Counted from the first letter of the stretch, positions 7,521 through 15,821 are shown. The stretch is DNA of 35,522 nt from Bryobacterales bacterium (GCA_020846745.1 JADLDI010000028.1:1-35522), one strand, 5' to 3'. Translations and numbers: made by a program. Notes: generated by a model from the letters alone, not told the origin.

Positions 7521-8411
7521 TTACCCATTCAGTAAGCGGTCCGCCCCCGCCGCCAACAAATCCTGCGCCAACTGCGCCCCGATCCGCTGCGCCCGTTCGA
7601 GCGGCCCTTCCGCCTCCCGCGCAATCACCTCACCCCCGTCCGGCCGCGCCACAATCGCCCGCAAATGCAATCGATCGGCGCGCACCCGCGCGTGCGCCCC
7701 AATGGGCACCTGGCATCCGCCGCCCAACCCGGCCAGCAACGCCCGCTCCGCCGTCACCGCTTGAAACGTATCCTCGTGGATCAGCGTCGCGCACACCGCC
7801 GCCGCTTCGTCCTGTCCGTTCCGCGTCTCAATCGCCAGCGCACCCTGCCCCACCGCCGGACACATGATCTCCACCGGGATAATCTCCGCGATCCGGCCGC
7901 CCCAGCCCAACCGCCGCAACCCCGCCGCCGCCAGCACGATCGCGTCATACTGCCCGTCGTCCAGCTTCCGCAGCCGCGTATCCAAGTTCCCGCGAATGTT
8001 CTCGATCGCAAGGTCCGGCCGGAATGCCTTCAACTGCGCCGCCCGACGCAACGAACTCGTCCCCACCTTCGCGCCCTTCGGCAACTCGTCCAGCGTCTTG
8101 CCCACAATCGCGTCCCGCGCGTCTTCCCGCTCCGGCACGGCCGCCAGCGTCAGCCCTTCCGGCAACTCCGTCGGCATGTCTTTCAAACTATGCACCGCCA
8201 GGTCGATCCGCTTGTCCAGCAGCGCGTCTTCCAGTTCCTTCGTGAACAGTCCCTTGCCGCCCACCTTCGACAGCGCCACATCGGTGATCTTGTCGCCGGT
8301 GGTTTTAATGATCTGGATTTCCGTCGCCACCGGCAAACGCGACGCCACCCACCGCGACTGCCATAGCGCCAGTTGCGACCCACGCGATCCAAGTATGAGC
8401 TTCTCAGGCAT
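7521..8411 (-). CDS. hemC: Porphobilinogen deaminase (hydroxymethylbilane synthase)
   Basis: HemC joins four porphobilinogen molecules into hydroxymethylbilane in the cytoplasm. The 296-residue product shows the family opening (LILGSRGSQLALWQS), DKITDVALSKVGGKGLFTKELEDALL, the substrate-binding VHSLKDMPTELP, GTSSLRRAAQL and RGNLDTRLRKL. Cys233 in GLGGGCQVPIGAHA is the dipyrromethane-cofactor attachment site. I chose ATG 8411; it overlaps the hemA stop by 8 nt, which implies translational coupling. A GTG at 8426 would add five residues. Its product is the substrate of the HemD half of the next gene downstream. hemB is not in the window. Confidence 0.97.
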   Translation of the reverse strand: MPEKLILGSRGSQLALWQSRWVASRLPVATEIQIIKTTGDKITDVALSKVGGKGLFTKELEDALLDKRIDLAVHSLKDMPTELPEGLTLAAVPEREDARDAIVGKTLDELPKGAKVGTSSLRRAAQLKAFRPDLAIENIRGNLDTRLRKLDDGQYDAIVLAAAGLRRLGWGGRIAEIIPVEIMCPAVGQGALAIETRNGQDEAAAVCATLIHEDTFQAVTAERALLAGLGGGCQVPIGAHARVRADRLHLRAIVARPDGGEVIAREAEGPLERAQRIGAQLAQDLLAAGADRLLNG

Positions 8412-9648
8412 CGAGACGAAATACACGGCGGATCACATCGGTGATGTGATGGTTGCCCGCTCCCTTTCTTAGTTCCGAAATCGGTCCATGCGCGATCTTG
8501 TTGATAATCCCGCGCGTCAACGATTCAATCGCTTCTTCCTGCTGCGGCGTCAGCGCCCCCAGCTTCCCGCGCACGCGCTCCATCTCCGCCACGCGCACCG
8601 TTTCCAACTGCTGCTGCAGGCTCACGATCGTCGGCCCCATCTCCCGGGCCCGCAACCGCGTCACCATCCGCTCCACTTCCTCGGCCACGATCTGCTCGGC
8701 TTCCTGCGCTTCCTGCTGCCGGCTTTGCAGGTTCGACTGCACCACCTTCTGCAAATCGTCGATATCGAACAGAAACACGTTGTCTAACTCGTTCACCGCC
8801 GGTTCGATATTGCGCGGCACCGCGATGTCGATCAAGAACATCGGCCGGTTCCGGCGCGCGCCGATTACCTTCTTCATCTCCTCTTTGTGCAGAATGTAAT
8901 GCGGCGCGCCTGACGATGCGATCAACACATCAATGTCCGGCAGCGCCTGCACAAAGGTCCGGTAATCGACAATCCGTCCGCTGAACAACTCCGCCATCTG
9001 CCGCGCGCGTTCCTCACTGCGGTTCGTCACCAGAATCTCGCCCACGCCCGCCCGTTCCAAATGCCGCGCCGCCAGTTCCGACATTTTCCCGGCGCCCACC
9101 AGCAGCACCTTCTTGCCTTTTAACGACCCGAAGATCTGCTTCGCCAGTTCCACCGCCGCGTAGCTCACGCTCACCGCGTTCTGCCCGATCTCGGTCTCTG
9201 TCCGCACGCGCTTGGCCACCGAAAACGCCCGCGTCAGCACGCTGTCCAGAAAACCGGTTACAGATCCGCTGGTCTTCGCCGCCTCATACGCCGCCTTCAG
9301 TTGACCCAATATCTGCGGCTCGCCCACCACCATCGAATCGAGCGACGACGCCACGCGAAATAAATGCCGGATCGCGTCCCGATCTTCGTACTCGTACAGA
9401 TACTCGCGGATCGTCCGCGCGTCCATCCTATGTACTCGCGCCAGAAAATCGCATAGATCGGTTTCCGAGGCCACCGTTGCCGCGATCTCCACCCGGTTAC
9501 ATGTGGAAAGGATGAACCCCTCATCGATCCCCGGCACCGACTTCAAGTCGGACAAAATGACGGGCAGCTTATCGGCCGGAAACGCCAGCCGTTCCCGAAT
9601 CTCCACCGGAGCCGTATTGTGGTTCAATCCTGTCAACAGCAGCTTCAT
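8404..9648 (-). CDS. hemA: Glutamyl-tRNA reductase
   Basis: HemA reduces glutamyl-tRNA to glutamate-1-semialdehyde with NADPH, the committed step of the C5 heme pathway. The 414-residue product has GLNHNTAPVEIRERLAF at residues 7-23, the catalytic Cys50 in STCNRVEI, GEPQILGQ, the NADPH-binding VLLVGAGKMSELAARHL, and a C-terminal dimerisation helix region. The start at ATG 9648 overlaps the TGA of the upstream membrane-protein gene in an ATGA arrangement. The open frame continues upstream to 9831, but that part is antisense-like and lies within the neighbour. The adjacent hemC gene and the HemX-like protein match the known hemX-hemA-hemC order of Bacillus. Confidence 0.97.
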   Translation of the reverse strand: MKLLLTGLNHNTAPVEIRERLAFPADKLPVILSDLKSVPGIDEGFILSTCNRVEIAATVASETDLCDFLARVHRMDARTIREYLYEYEDRDAIRHLFRVASSLDSMVVGEPQILGQLKAAYEAAKTSGSVTGFLDSVLTRAFSVAKRVRTETEIGQNAVSVSYAAVELAKQIFGSLKGKKVLLVGAGKMSELAARHLERAGVGEILVTNRSEERARQMAELFSGRIVDYRTFVQALPDIDVLIASSGAPHYILHKEEMKKVIGARRNRPMFLIDIAVPRNIEPAVNELDNVFLFDIDDLQKVVQSNLQSRQQEAQEAEQIVAEEVERMVTRLRAREMGPTIVSLQQQLETVRVAEMERVRGKLGALTPQQEEAIESLTRGIINKIAHGPISELRKGAGNHHITDVIRRVFRLDA

Positions 9649-10493
9649 CGCAACAGGCTCGATTGCAGGCCCACGTGCGCCACCCAGGTCAGCGCCGAAC
9701 AGCCCAACACCGTCAAAGACATCCACGCGGCCTTCCGTCCGCGCCATCCTGCCGACGTCCGCAGAAACACCATCAATAAACACAGCGCCCACGTCAGCAA
9801 CGAAATCGCAATCTTTGCTTCCCCAATCCACCGCGTCCCAAACTCAACAAACGCCCAGCTTGACCCCGCGATGGTCGCGAGCGTCAGCAGCACGAACCCA
9901 ATCCCCATCGACCGGTTGATCAAATCGTCCAGCGTCCCCAACGCCGGCAGCCGTTCAAACCATCCCGGCGCCGCCGTCTTCGACTTCATCGATTTCAGCC
10001 GCTTCTCCTGCATCAGGTAAAACAGCGACGCAATCGCCGTCACCAGCAGCGCCGCGTATCCCAGCATCACCAGCGCCACATGCGTCAGCAGCCACGCCCC
10101 CCTCACGCTGTCGGAACTCCACTGCGCTACCGGTATCTCCGTCGCCCCCAACAATGCCATCAGAAACACCAGCGGAAACAGAAATATCGAAAGCGAAGCG
10201 AATTGGTAGCGCCAATACACCATCAAAAAGAACACCGAAATCAGAAACGCGCACAGCGACACCGATTCAAAAAAGTTCTCCGCCGGCAGCCTTCCGTGCG
10301 CAAACCACAGCTCCACAATCGCCACCATGTGCAGCACCGTGCCGACAACAAACGCCGCCAGCGCCGGCCGGAACAGCGATTCGTGCCGCTTCAAAGTCGT
10401 GACAATCACGTGCAGCAGGCCCACGGCATACAGCACCACGGCGATGCGCAGCCAGAACATCGACATCGATTGCATCGTGGCTAACTGGTCCAT
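9645..10493 (-). CDS. HemX / CcsA-like integral membrane protein (cytochrome c assembly family)
   Basis: The 282-residue protein is an inner-membrane protein with about eight hydrophobic segments. It belongs to the cytochrome c assembly (CcsA/CcmC) family by layout: LLHVIVTTLKRHESLF, ENFFESVSLCAF, then GSSWAFVEFGTRW, and a terminal GWRGRKAAWM segment. In heme-handling relatives the region after GSSWA carries a tryptophan-rich WSWDPKE-type motif; here it reads RWIGEAK. Together with its place just before hemA, this favours a HemX role, which in Bacillus lowers the HemA protein level, over cytochrome c maturation. The start at ATG 10493 overlaps the GT2 gene by 13 nt; an ATG at 10475 is an alternative. 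It ends in the ATGA overlap with hemA. Confidence 0.8.
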   Translation of the reverse strand: MDQLATMQSMSMFWLRIAVVLYAVGLLHVIVTTLKRHESLFRPALAAFVVGTVLHMVAIVELWFAHGRLPAENFFESVSLCAFLISVFFLMVYWRYQFASLSIFLFPLVFLMALLGATEIPVAQWSSDSVRGAWLLTHVALVMLGYAALLVTAIASLFYLMQEKRLKSMKSKTAAPGWFERLPALGTLDDLINRSMGIGFVLLTLATIAGSSWAFVEFGTRWIGEAKIAISLLTWALCLLMVFLRTSAGWRGRKAAWMSLTVLGCSALTWVAHVGLQSSLLR

Positions 10494-11401
10494 TTTTGCA
10501 TCAACATGCGGTACGCCAACCCGAACGAGCCTAAGCACTCAGCCAGAAAGCGGTGCGGCTTCAACGGGTTGTACCAGATCCCTAATCCTAAAGTTAGCAG
10601 GTATTTGGGGATCGACGGTTTCGATAGCTCAAAAAACCCGTCTTCCTTATAGAGCAGATACCCCGCATATCCATATAAGTAGTTCAACGGCAGATACCCG
10701 CGGCGCCGCTTCGTAATCTGCGCAATCTCGCGGAACCACTCTTCGCGTCTTCCGAGCGTCTTGTTGTCCATGTACATCCGCGAAGTCGCCAGCACATGGT
10801 CCACCTTCTTCATCGTGTAGCGCTCAGAGATCCGTAGCCACAAATCGTAATCGAGCGTCAGGTGCAAATCGCGGTTCAACCCGCCCACTTCGCCCCACAC
10901 CGTGGTCCGTATAAACGACGCCGGCTGGCAGATGAAACACAGCATGCCCAGCCGGTCGTAATCGTACGGGTCCACCGGATAGCGCTTAATAATCGACCCG
11001 TCTTCCGCCGTGTACCACGCGTCCCCGTAAACAACCCCAACCTCCGGGTGCGCCTGAAACGCCTCCACCGCGTGCCTCACCGCGCCCGGCAAATACACAT
11101 CGTCCGCGTTCAGAAACGTGAAGATCTCCCCACGCGCTCTTTGAAAACCCTTGTTCACCGCGTCCGACTGTCCGCCGTCTTTCTCCGACACCCACTCGAT
11201 CCGGTCCCCATAGCTCTTCAGGATCTCCACCGTCTCATCCGTCGACCCGCCATCCATCACCACGAATTGAATATGCGGATAGTCCTGCGACAGCACGCTC
11301 TCAATCGTTTCCTTGAGAAAACGCCCCATGTTGTAGCTGGGCGTTACAACCGTGACCAGTGGTCCGGCGTTCCCCCCTACTGCGCCCCCTACTGTGCCCA
11401 C
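10481..11401 (-). CDS. Family 2 glycosyltransferase
   Basis: GT2 enzymes transfer sugars from nucleotide-sugar donors, usually in cell-wall, capsule or polysaccharide synthesis. This 306-residue protein opens the GT-A fold with LVTVVTPSYNMGRFL, then VVMDGGSTDETVEIL, the metal-binding FTFLNADDVYLPGA segment, and a later LDYDLWLRISE acceptor-side motif. No membrane helices are obvious. It starts with GTG 11401, which shares one base with the TAG of the preceding gene, so translation is coupled. Its first codons are made of a 12-bp tandem repeat. A glycosyltransferase inside a heme operon is odd; it may simply share the promoter. The specific sugar cannot be assigned. Confidence 0.9.
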   Translation of the reverse strand: MGTVGGAVGGNAGPLVTVVTPSYNMGRFLKETIESVLSQDYPHIQFVVMDGGSTDETVEILKSYGDRIEWVSEKDGGQSDAVNKGFQRARGEIFTFLNADDVYLPGAVRHAVEAFQAHPEVGVVYGDAWYTAEDGSIIKRYPVDPYDYDRLGMLCFICQPASFIRTTVWGEVGGLNRDLHLTLDYDLWLRISERYTMKKVDHVLATSRMYMDNKTLGRREEWFREIAQITKRRRGYLPLNYLYGYAGYLLYKEDGFFELSKPSIPKYLLTLGLGIWYNPLKPHRFLAECLGSFGLAYRMLMQKWTS

Positions 11402-11408
11402 TACTGCG
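11373..11408. repeat. 12-bp tandem repeat x3 at a start/stop junction
   Basis: Three 12-mers, CCCCCTACTGCG (11373-11384), CCCCCTACTGTG (11385-11396) and CCCACTACTGCG (11397-11408), run head to tail. The array covers the last codons and TAG of the hypothetical gene and the GTG start of the GT2 gene. The unit is a multiple of three, so copy-number change would keep the frame. Confidence 0.85.
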
Positions 11409-12153
11409 CTGCGCCTTTAACGGAAAAGTCCCAAACCTGCGTGTTCGTCTTGCCTTCGGTGTATTGGATGAACGCGTATTCCCCCGGCTCCAGCGGCTTC
11501 TGCGGCCAGACCTTATACAGGTCATCGTCCACCTGCTGCCGGAACACTTCCACATCGTCGTGCTCCTGCACCACCTCTTTGGTCACCGGCACAATCGTCC
11601 AGCGCTCTACAACCCGGTTGCCTTTGTTCTCCGCCAGCTTTACGATCCCAAACCGCTGTTCCGCGCTCAGCCGCATGTAAAACTCCGGCCGGTTCCCCGT
11701 CACCGCCATCGCCGAAGCCGCCCCATCCACCTCTAGCGTAGCCTTCCCGGTAATCACCGGAATCGGCGACAACGCCTTCCAAACGTTCCGCCGTTTGTTG
11801 TTCACCACTTTCACGTCGGCCTGCTTCAGCGCCGTCAATTCCTTCCCATTCACCCAATACACTCCCGCGTTCATCGGCACGCGGGCAATCTCTCGCGCCT
11901 GCTCCCGTTCGGCTTTTTCCTCCGCCGCATCCGCCGCCAGTGTCGACTTCCGCTCCGCCTCTATCGAAGCCTGCTCAGCCTGAGTCTTCTTCAGATCGAT
12001 CAGATCTTTAGGAATCTCCTCCCAATCCCCCCGCTCCGTCGAGTAGTACTTCACCCGGTCGCCTTCCACCTGATACTCGCGGACCATCTGAAACGTCCCA
12101 TCCTTCAGATATAGCTTCACCGCAAGCAACAAAGCCAGCCACAAAGTCGACAT
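11401..12153 (-). CDS. Secreted or membrane-anchored hypothetical protein with coiled-coil segment
   Basis: I do not recognise this 250-residue protein as a named family. It starts with a short hydrophobic segment (MSTLWLALLLAVKLYL) that fits a signal peptide or membrane anchor. A short beta-type domain follows (VREYQVEGDRVKYYSTERGDWEEIP, read in parts), which resembles small surface modules common in Acidobacteria. Then comes an Ala/Glu/Lys-rich coiled coil (about residues 55-90), and a C-terminal domain ending in EPGEYAFIQYTEG. It starts at ATG 12153 with a weak GAGA upstream; the frame stays open to 12201. It is the first gene of the minus-strand operon leading into GT2 and the heme genes. 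Confidence 0.7.
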   Translation of the reverse strand: MSTLWLALLLAVKLYLKDGTFQMVREYQVEGDRVKYYSTERGDWEEIPKDLIDLKKTQAEQASIEAERKSTLAADAAEEKAEREQAREIARVPMNAGVYWVNGKELTALKQADVKVVNNKRRNVWKALSPIPVITGKATLEVDGAASAMAVTGNRPEFYMRLSAEQRFGIVKLAENKGNRVVERWTIVPVTKEVVQEHDDVEVFRQQVDDDLYKVWPQKPLEPGEYAFIQYTEGKTNTQVWDFSVKGAAQ

Positions 12154-12227
12154 GGCGATCTCTATATTTATGATACCGTCCGGATACCCATCCGGTTTCA
12201 ATATGGATACGCCGGCATGTAACAGCG

Positions 12228-12382
12228 CCGCGACCGTCGGGGCCTGAGAAAAATCCGTAACCGAACCACGGTGCGTGAGCCCGTGGTCCTTTTTTCTCGG
12301 CCCCTCAGGGAGCGGTGTTCAGGATTTGGAGGACGGCATTCCTGCCATCCTCTTCCGCGTACGAAACCGAGCCACGGTCGCG
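12228..12382. repeat. Dispersed repeat copy 2, upstream of the heme operon
   Basis: CCGCGACCGT followed by GGGCCTGAGA (12228-12249) matches 7282-7302. AGGGAGCGGTGTTC (12307-12320) is the exact reverse complement of 7348-7361. AACCGAGCC near 12365-12373 matches the reverse complement of the block ending at 7380. This region covers most of the stretch 12154-12381, which otherwise holds only a hairpin and the upstream end of the operon. Confidence 0.6.
12265..12295 (+). terminator. Intrinsic-terminator-like hairpin inside the repeat
   Basis: ACCACGG at 12265-12271 pairs perfectly with CCGTGGT at 12281-12287 across a 9-nt loop. CC and six T follow (12290-12295). It looks like an intrinsic terminator on the plus strand, yet no plus-strand gene precedes it. 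It may be a built-in part of the repeat element. Confidence 0.45.
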
Positions 12383-12792
12383 TGCGGCCCAGCAGAACAT
12401 TCTTTTATGACCTCCGCTCCCCCAACCCTCCCCCAAAAAAGGCGCCGCGGCCCACGCTCCCCCTGGCCGATGTCATTAGGATTCAGCGCTTTGCGAAACG
12501 AACTCCCCCACCTCGCACCTCCCCCGAAACGGAACCGCAACCGTCAGGGCGCGGGCCCAATCTCTCCTCAGACTCGCAAGGGAGCACCGCGCAATCCGAC
12601 GACCTCCTCAAACACTTCCCCCCTTCCGTAGCCACTGAAATCCGCCAAGACGCCGACGCCCTCGACGTCACCGTCAACTTCCTTGTCAGCCAATACGCCA
12701 AAATCGGTCACAAGACTGCCCAGGAAGAATGCATGAGGAACGAGCCCAATTTGGACCTGAGCGAGAATACCCGCGAGCCGAAACGGTCCTAA
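12382..12792 (+). CDS. Small hypothetical protein; C-terminal tail shared with the gene at the right edge
   Basis: The supported part is 12598-12792, which encodes DDLLKHFPPSVATEIRQ followed by a short helical region with VNFLVSQYAKIG and a tail containing RNEPNLDL. From 12625 on it aligns without gaps to the gene fragment at 35382-35522: 28 of 43 compared residues are identical, with conservative replacements and nine synonymous codon changes. This shows that both are, or recently were, protein-coding. The upstream part is Pro/Arg-rich and merges with the dispersed repeat, so the start is unclear; GTG 12382 just after the repeat is a guess, and the gene could be 5'-truncated. The function is unknown. 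Confidence 0.4.
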   Translation: MRPSRTFFYDLRSPNPPPKKAPRPTLPLADVIRIQRFAKRTPPPRTSPETEPQPSGRGPNLSSDSQGSTAQSDDLLKHFPPSVATEIRQDADALDVTVNFLVSQYAKIGHKTAQEECMRNEPNLDLSENTREPKRS

Positions 12793-12874
12793 GGCTGACG
12801 CTTGCATCTTTTCTACCCCACACCGGACAAGTCGTAACGCCGCGGCCGTCGTGTCGATTAAGATAGACAGCTAA

Positions 12875-13642
12875 GTGTTCGCACAAGAATTGAAACGTCG
12901 CGTGGCCGCCCGCGAATTGACGGTTGGCGTGTTGATCTCGTTCGACTTTTGGCCGGGATATATCGAAATTTTCAAGCAGGAGAACTTGGACTATGCGGTG
13001 CTCGACATGGAGCACAGCACGTGCGATCTGCGCACCGCGGAGGACCTGTGCCGGACGGCGCGGCTGCTCGAATTCCCGCTGCTCATACGGCCTGAGGCGA
13101 GCGTCCATCACCTGGTGAAGAAGTACATGGACGTGGGCGCGTCCGGGTTGATGATGCCGTGGACAGAATCGTGGGCCCACATCGAGACGATGCGCGACGC
13201 GGTGTTCACGCCACCGCTCGGCAGGCGCGGTCCGGGAGGTCCGTCGATCTTTGCGAACCGCTCGCTCGACCGGAAGGGGTGGGACGAAGTGGAATCGTCG
13301 TTCTTCCTGATGTTCCAGGTGGAATCGCAGGCGGGCATGCGCGGGGTGCAGCAGTTCGCGGCGGCCGATTGGGTGGATGCGACGATGCTTGGTCCGTACG
13401 ACTTGTCGTTAAATTTGTCGCGATGGGGGCTGTTGGACGATCCCGACGTGGTGGAAGCGATCCGCCAGGTGCGGCGCGACTCGGAAGCGGTGGGCAGACC
13501 GTGCGGCATGGTGTGCGGGTCGCCGGAGATGGCGAACTTCTGGATCAAAGACGGCTTCCCCTTGATGCTGATTCCGGACCCGTCGTATTTGGCGCAGCGG
13601 CAACTGAAATCGTTTCTTTCGGCGCTTCGCGAACAGCGCTGA
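12875..13642 (+). CDS. HpcH/HpaI-family aldolase
   Basis: These class II pyruvate aldolases split 2-keto-3-deoxy acids such as 2-keto-3-deoxy-L-rhamnonate or 4-hydroxy-2-ketoheptanedioate, using a divalent metal. The 255-residue product has the usual length and (beta/alpha)8 signatures: VLDMEHS with its acidic pair, PLLIRP, GASGLMMPW, and the metal-ligand segment FQVESQAGMRGVQQF, followed by ATMLGPYDLSLNL. It starts at GTG 12875. The MFS transporter begins 14 nt after its stop in the same direction, so the pair probably takes up and degrades one carbon source. The exact substrate is not readable. The MMPWTES segment departs slightly from the more usual MVPMV-type sequence. Confidence 0.9.
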   Translation: MFAQELKRRVAARELTVGVLISFDFWPGYIEIFKQENLDYAVLDMEHSTCDLRTAEDLCRTARLLEFPLLIRPEASVHHLVKKYMDVGASGLMMPWTESWAHIETMRDAVFTPPLGRRGPGGPSIFANRSLDRKGWDEVESSFFLMFQVESQAGMRGVQQFAAADWVDATMLGPYDLSLNLSRWGLLDDPDVVEAIRQVRRDSEAVGRPCGMVCGSPEMANFWIKDGFPLMLIPDPSYLAQRQLKSFLSALREQR

Positions 13643-13655
13643 TACTCTTTACTGA

Positions 13656-14885
13656 ATGCTTTCCGCGCAAGACGACCGGCATAACGGCTGGGTCTTCACC
13701 GTTTGCTACATCCTGATCTTTCTGGCCGCGCCGATTCTCTATGTGGGCGTGGTGCAGGCGACACTGCTCGACAAATTGGGGGCGAGCAAGACGGTGGCGA
13801 ACCTGCCGGCGGCGACTTATATGCTGGGGCAGATCGCGCCGCTGTTCTTCTCATGGCTGGTGCCGCACCGTTTGGAGCGGCAGGTGGTCGTCTGGGCGAA
13901 CATGGCCACGGGCACCGTGATTGCGCTGGTGTTTGTGACGCTGGTGGTACCGTGTCCGGCGGAAGTAAGAATCGGCGCGGTGGTGTTGCAGGGGTTGTTG
14001 CAAGGGCTGAGCGCATCGACATCGTTCGTGTTTATGGTGGGGTGTTTGCGGCGGGGAACGTCGGAGAAAGGACTGGCGCACACGCTGAAGCGCACATTCA
14101 CGGTCACCCCGATTTTCGCCGTGGCGGGTTCGCTGGGAGCGCAGTATCTGCTGAATCCGGGGCTGACGTTTCTTCCCTACCCTTTCGATTTTGCCTCGCT
14201 GCACCTGATCGGAACACTGGCGGCCTTTTCGATTGCTTTCAATGCGCGGCGGTTCCGGTTGCCGCACCTGGACGATGCGGCGCGGCAGCCGTTCTTTCCG
14301 TTTCTGATCAAGAGCACGCGCGAGTTCTTTGGCGATCGCCAAATGGCGTGCCTGTGGGTGGGATATGTGCTCTGGTACTCGTCGCTCGATATCGTATCGA
14401 ACCTGTCGCTCTACACGCGGCAGGCGATGGGGCGCGATCCGAAGGATTTCTCGGGCATCGTGATGGCGATCCGGTTCGGGTGCAAAGCGATCGGCGGATG
14501 GATGTTGGGCATGCTCGCCGTGCGGTACGGCTTGCGCTCGGCTGTGTTCGGGACGGCGCTGCTGGTGGCGGCGGGGTCGGCCTGGGCGTGGGTAGTGGAC
14601 GGCGCGGGTTACCTGTTTTCGTTTGGTCTGTTAGGGGCGGGTGAACTGGGCGGAGCTTACTTCCCGAACTTTGTAAGTTCGTTATCGGTGGCGGCGGTGG
14701 CTCCTCGGAACCTGGCGATGATCACACTGGCGACCTCAGCATCGAGCTTTGCGCCTGTGCTGCACGGCTATCTGACGGATCGCTTTGGATTTCCGGCCAG
14801 CTTTGCTTTGGGCATCGCGTGCGGCTTACTGGCGTTCGTGATGGTGATCTTTGCCGGCCCTGGTAAGTCGAAAAGGGAAGATTAA
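13656..14885 (+). CDS. Major facilitator superfamily transporter
   Basis: The 409-residue protein is almost entirely hydrophobic, with about twelve membrane-spanning segments, for example FTVCYILIFLAAPILYVGVV near the start and FALGIACGLLAFVMVIFAG at the end. A central cytoplasmic loop lies around residues 190-225 (RRFRLPHLDD to STREFFGDRQ). The short basic tail ends GKSKRED. It follows the aldolase with a 13-nt gap and is probably co-transcribed. No classic ribosome binding site is visible before ATG 13656, so translation may be coupled to the aldolase. The substrate is unknown; the neighbour suggests a sugar acid or aromatic-derived acid. Confidence 0.85.
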   Translation: MLSAQDDRHNGWVFTVCYILIFLAAPILYVGVVQATLLDKLGASKTVANLPAATYMLGQIAPLFFSWLVPHRLERQVVVWANMATGTVIALVFVTLVVPCPAEVRIGAVVLQGLLQGLSASTSFVFMVGCLRRGTSEKGLAHTLKRTFTVTPIFAVAGSLGAQYLLNPGLTFLPYPFDFASLHLIGTLAAFSIAFNARRFRLPHLDDAARQPFFPFLIKSTREFFGDRQMACLWVGYVLWYSSLDIVSNLSLYTRQAMGRDPKDFSGIVMAIRFGCKAIGGWMLGMLAVRYGLRSAVFGTALLVAAGSAWAWVVDGAGYLFSFGLLGAGELGGAYFPNFVSSLSVAAVAPRNLAMITLATSASSFAPVLHGYLTDRFGFPASFALGIACGLLAFVMVIFAGPGKSKRED

Positions 14886-14995
14886 CACTTAGACAATTCG
14901 GGGTGGCACGCCGCTTGCAAATTATTCTGGCAGTCGTACCCGCGGAGATGAAACGCACGTCTCTCTGGAACGACGGGCAAGGAGGTTTGGAAGCG

Positions 14996-15805
14996 ATGAC
15001 GAAAGCAACCGTTTTAGCAGGAATTCTGGTGCTCGGTGCGGCGCCGGTGTTCGCACAGTGGGGGCGGATGGGCAATAATACCGTCTCGTTCCGGCCTCGT
15101 TTCCAGAGCATGGATACGCGCGGCGCCGATGGACGTTGCGTGATCCGTGTACGAATTGACGACGAGGCCGATGTCATTATGAACGGGGATACGGTCAGTA
15201 TCCGGACCTATCGGGGGAATCAGGGCCGCGATGAGGGTTCTGAGTGTACCAGTCCGATGCCCCGGGGCGCGAGCGTACAATTCCGCGGAATCGATGGCCG
15301 CGGCGATGTGCGGCTGACGCAGGCGGGCAACGGCGGACCAGCGGTGGTCCACATTCGCGATCCTAAGGGCGGCGATGAAGGTTATACCTTTGAACTGCGC
15401 TGGACCGGAGGCGGTTATTACGGCAACAACGGCCCTTACAACAACGGTCCCTATAACAATGGTCCCTATAGCAACGGCCCGTACAATAACGGTCCGTACA
15501 GCAACAATGGCGGCTGGTGGGGCAATGGGAACGGCGGTTACAACAATGGCGATCCCTATGCAGTGAACGGCGCTGCTCGGGCGTGTTCCGATATGGCTGC
15601 CAACGAAGTGAGCCGGCGGTACAACGTGCGGCAACGCGACCTGTCGATGATGGGCGCGAATGCCGATCGGCGCGGCCGCAACGGCCGGCGAGCCGACATT
15701 GACGGCGACTTGCAGGATCGTCGGACGGGGAGGGTTTACTCCTACGAATGCTCCGTCAACACGAATAACGGACGAGTGAACAACGTTCGAGTTTACGCGC
15801 GGTAG
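14996..15805 (+). CDS. Secreted Asn/Gly-rich repeat protein
   Basis: I do not recognise a named family. The 269-residue precursor has a clear signal peptide (MTKATVLAGILVLGAAPVFAQ). A beta-rich domain follows to about residue 140 (CVIRVRIDDEADVIMNGDTV). Then comes a low-complexity region with five GPY(N/S)N pentapeptides and a Trp/Gly/Asn stretch, and a C-terminal domain from about residue 195 with a Cys pair (ARACSDMA and YECSVN) and many Arg residues. ATG 14996 is chosen because GGAGG at 14981-14985 precedes it and the signal peptide starts there; an in-frame ATG at 14948 is less likely. A strong hairpin follows the stop. It is probably a cell-surface or periplasmic protein. Confidence 0.75.
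   Translation: MTKATVLAGILVLGAAPVFAQWGRMGNNTVSFRPRFQSMDTRGADGRCVIRVRIDDEADVIMNGDTVSIRTYRGNQGRDEGSECTSPMPRGASVQFRGIDGRGDVRLTQAGNGGPAVVHIRDPKGGDEGYTFELRWTGGGYYGNNGPYNNGPYNNGPYSNGPYNNGPYSNNGGWWGNGNGGYNNGDPYAVNGAARACSDMAANEVSRRYNVRQRDLSMMGANADRRGRNGRRADIDGDLQDRRTGRVYSYECSVNTNNGRVNNVRVYAR
15431..15505. repeat. 15-bp coding tandem repeat x5
   Basis: Five consecutive 15-bp units encode GPY(N/S)N within the secreted protein. The units differ mainly at third codon positions, so they are not a fresh slippage product. Confidence 0.85.
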
Positions 15806-15821
15806 AGGCGTGTAATCAGAG

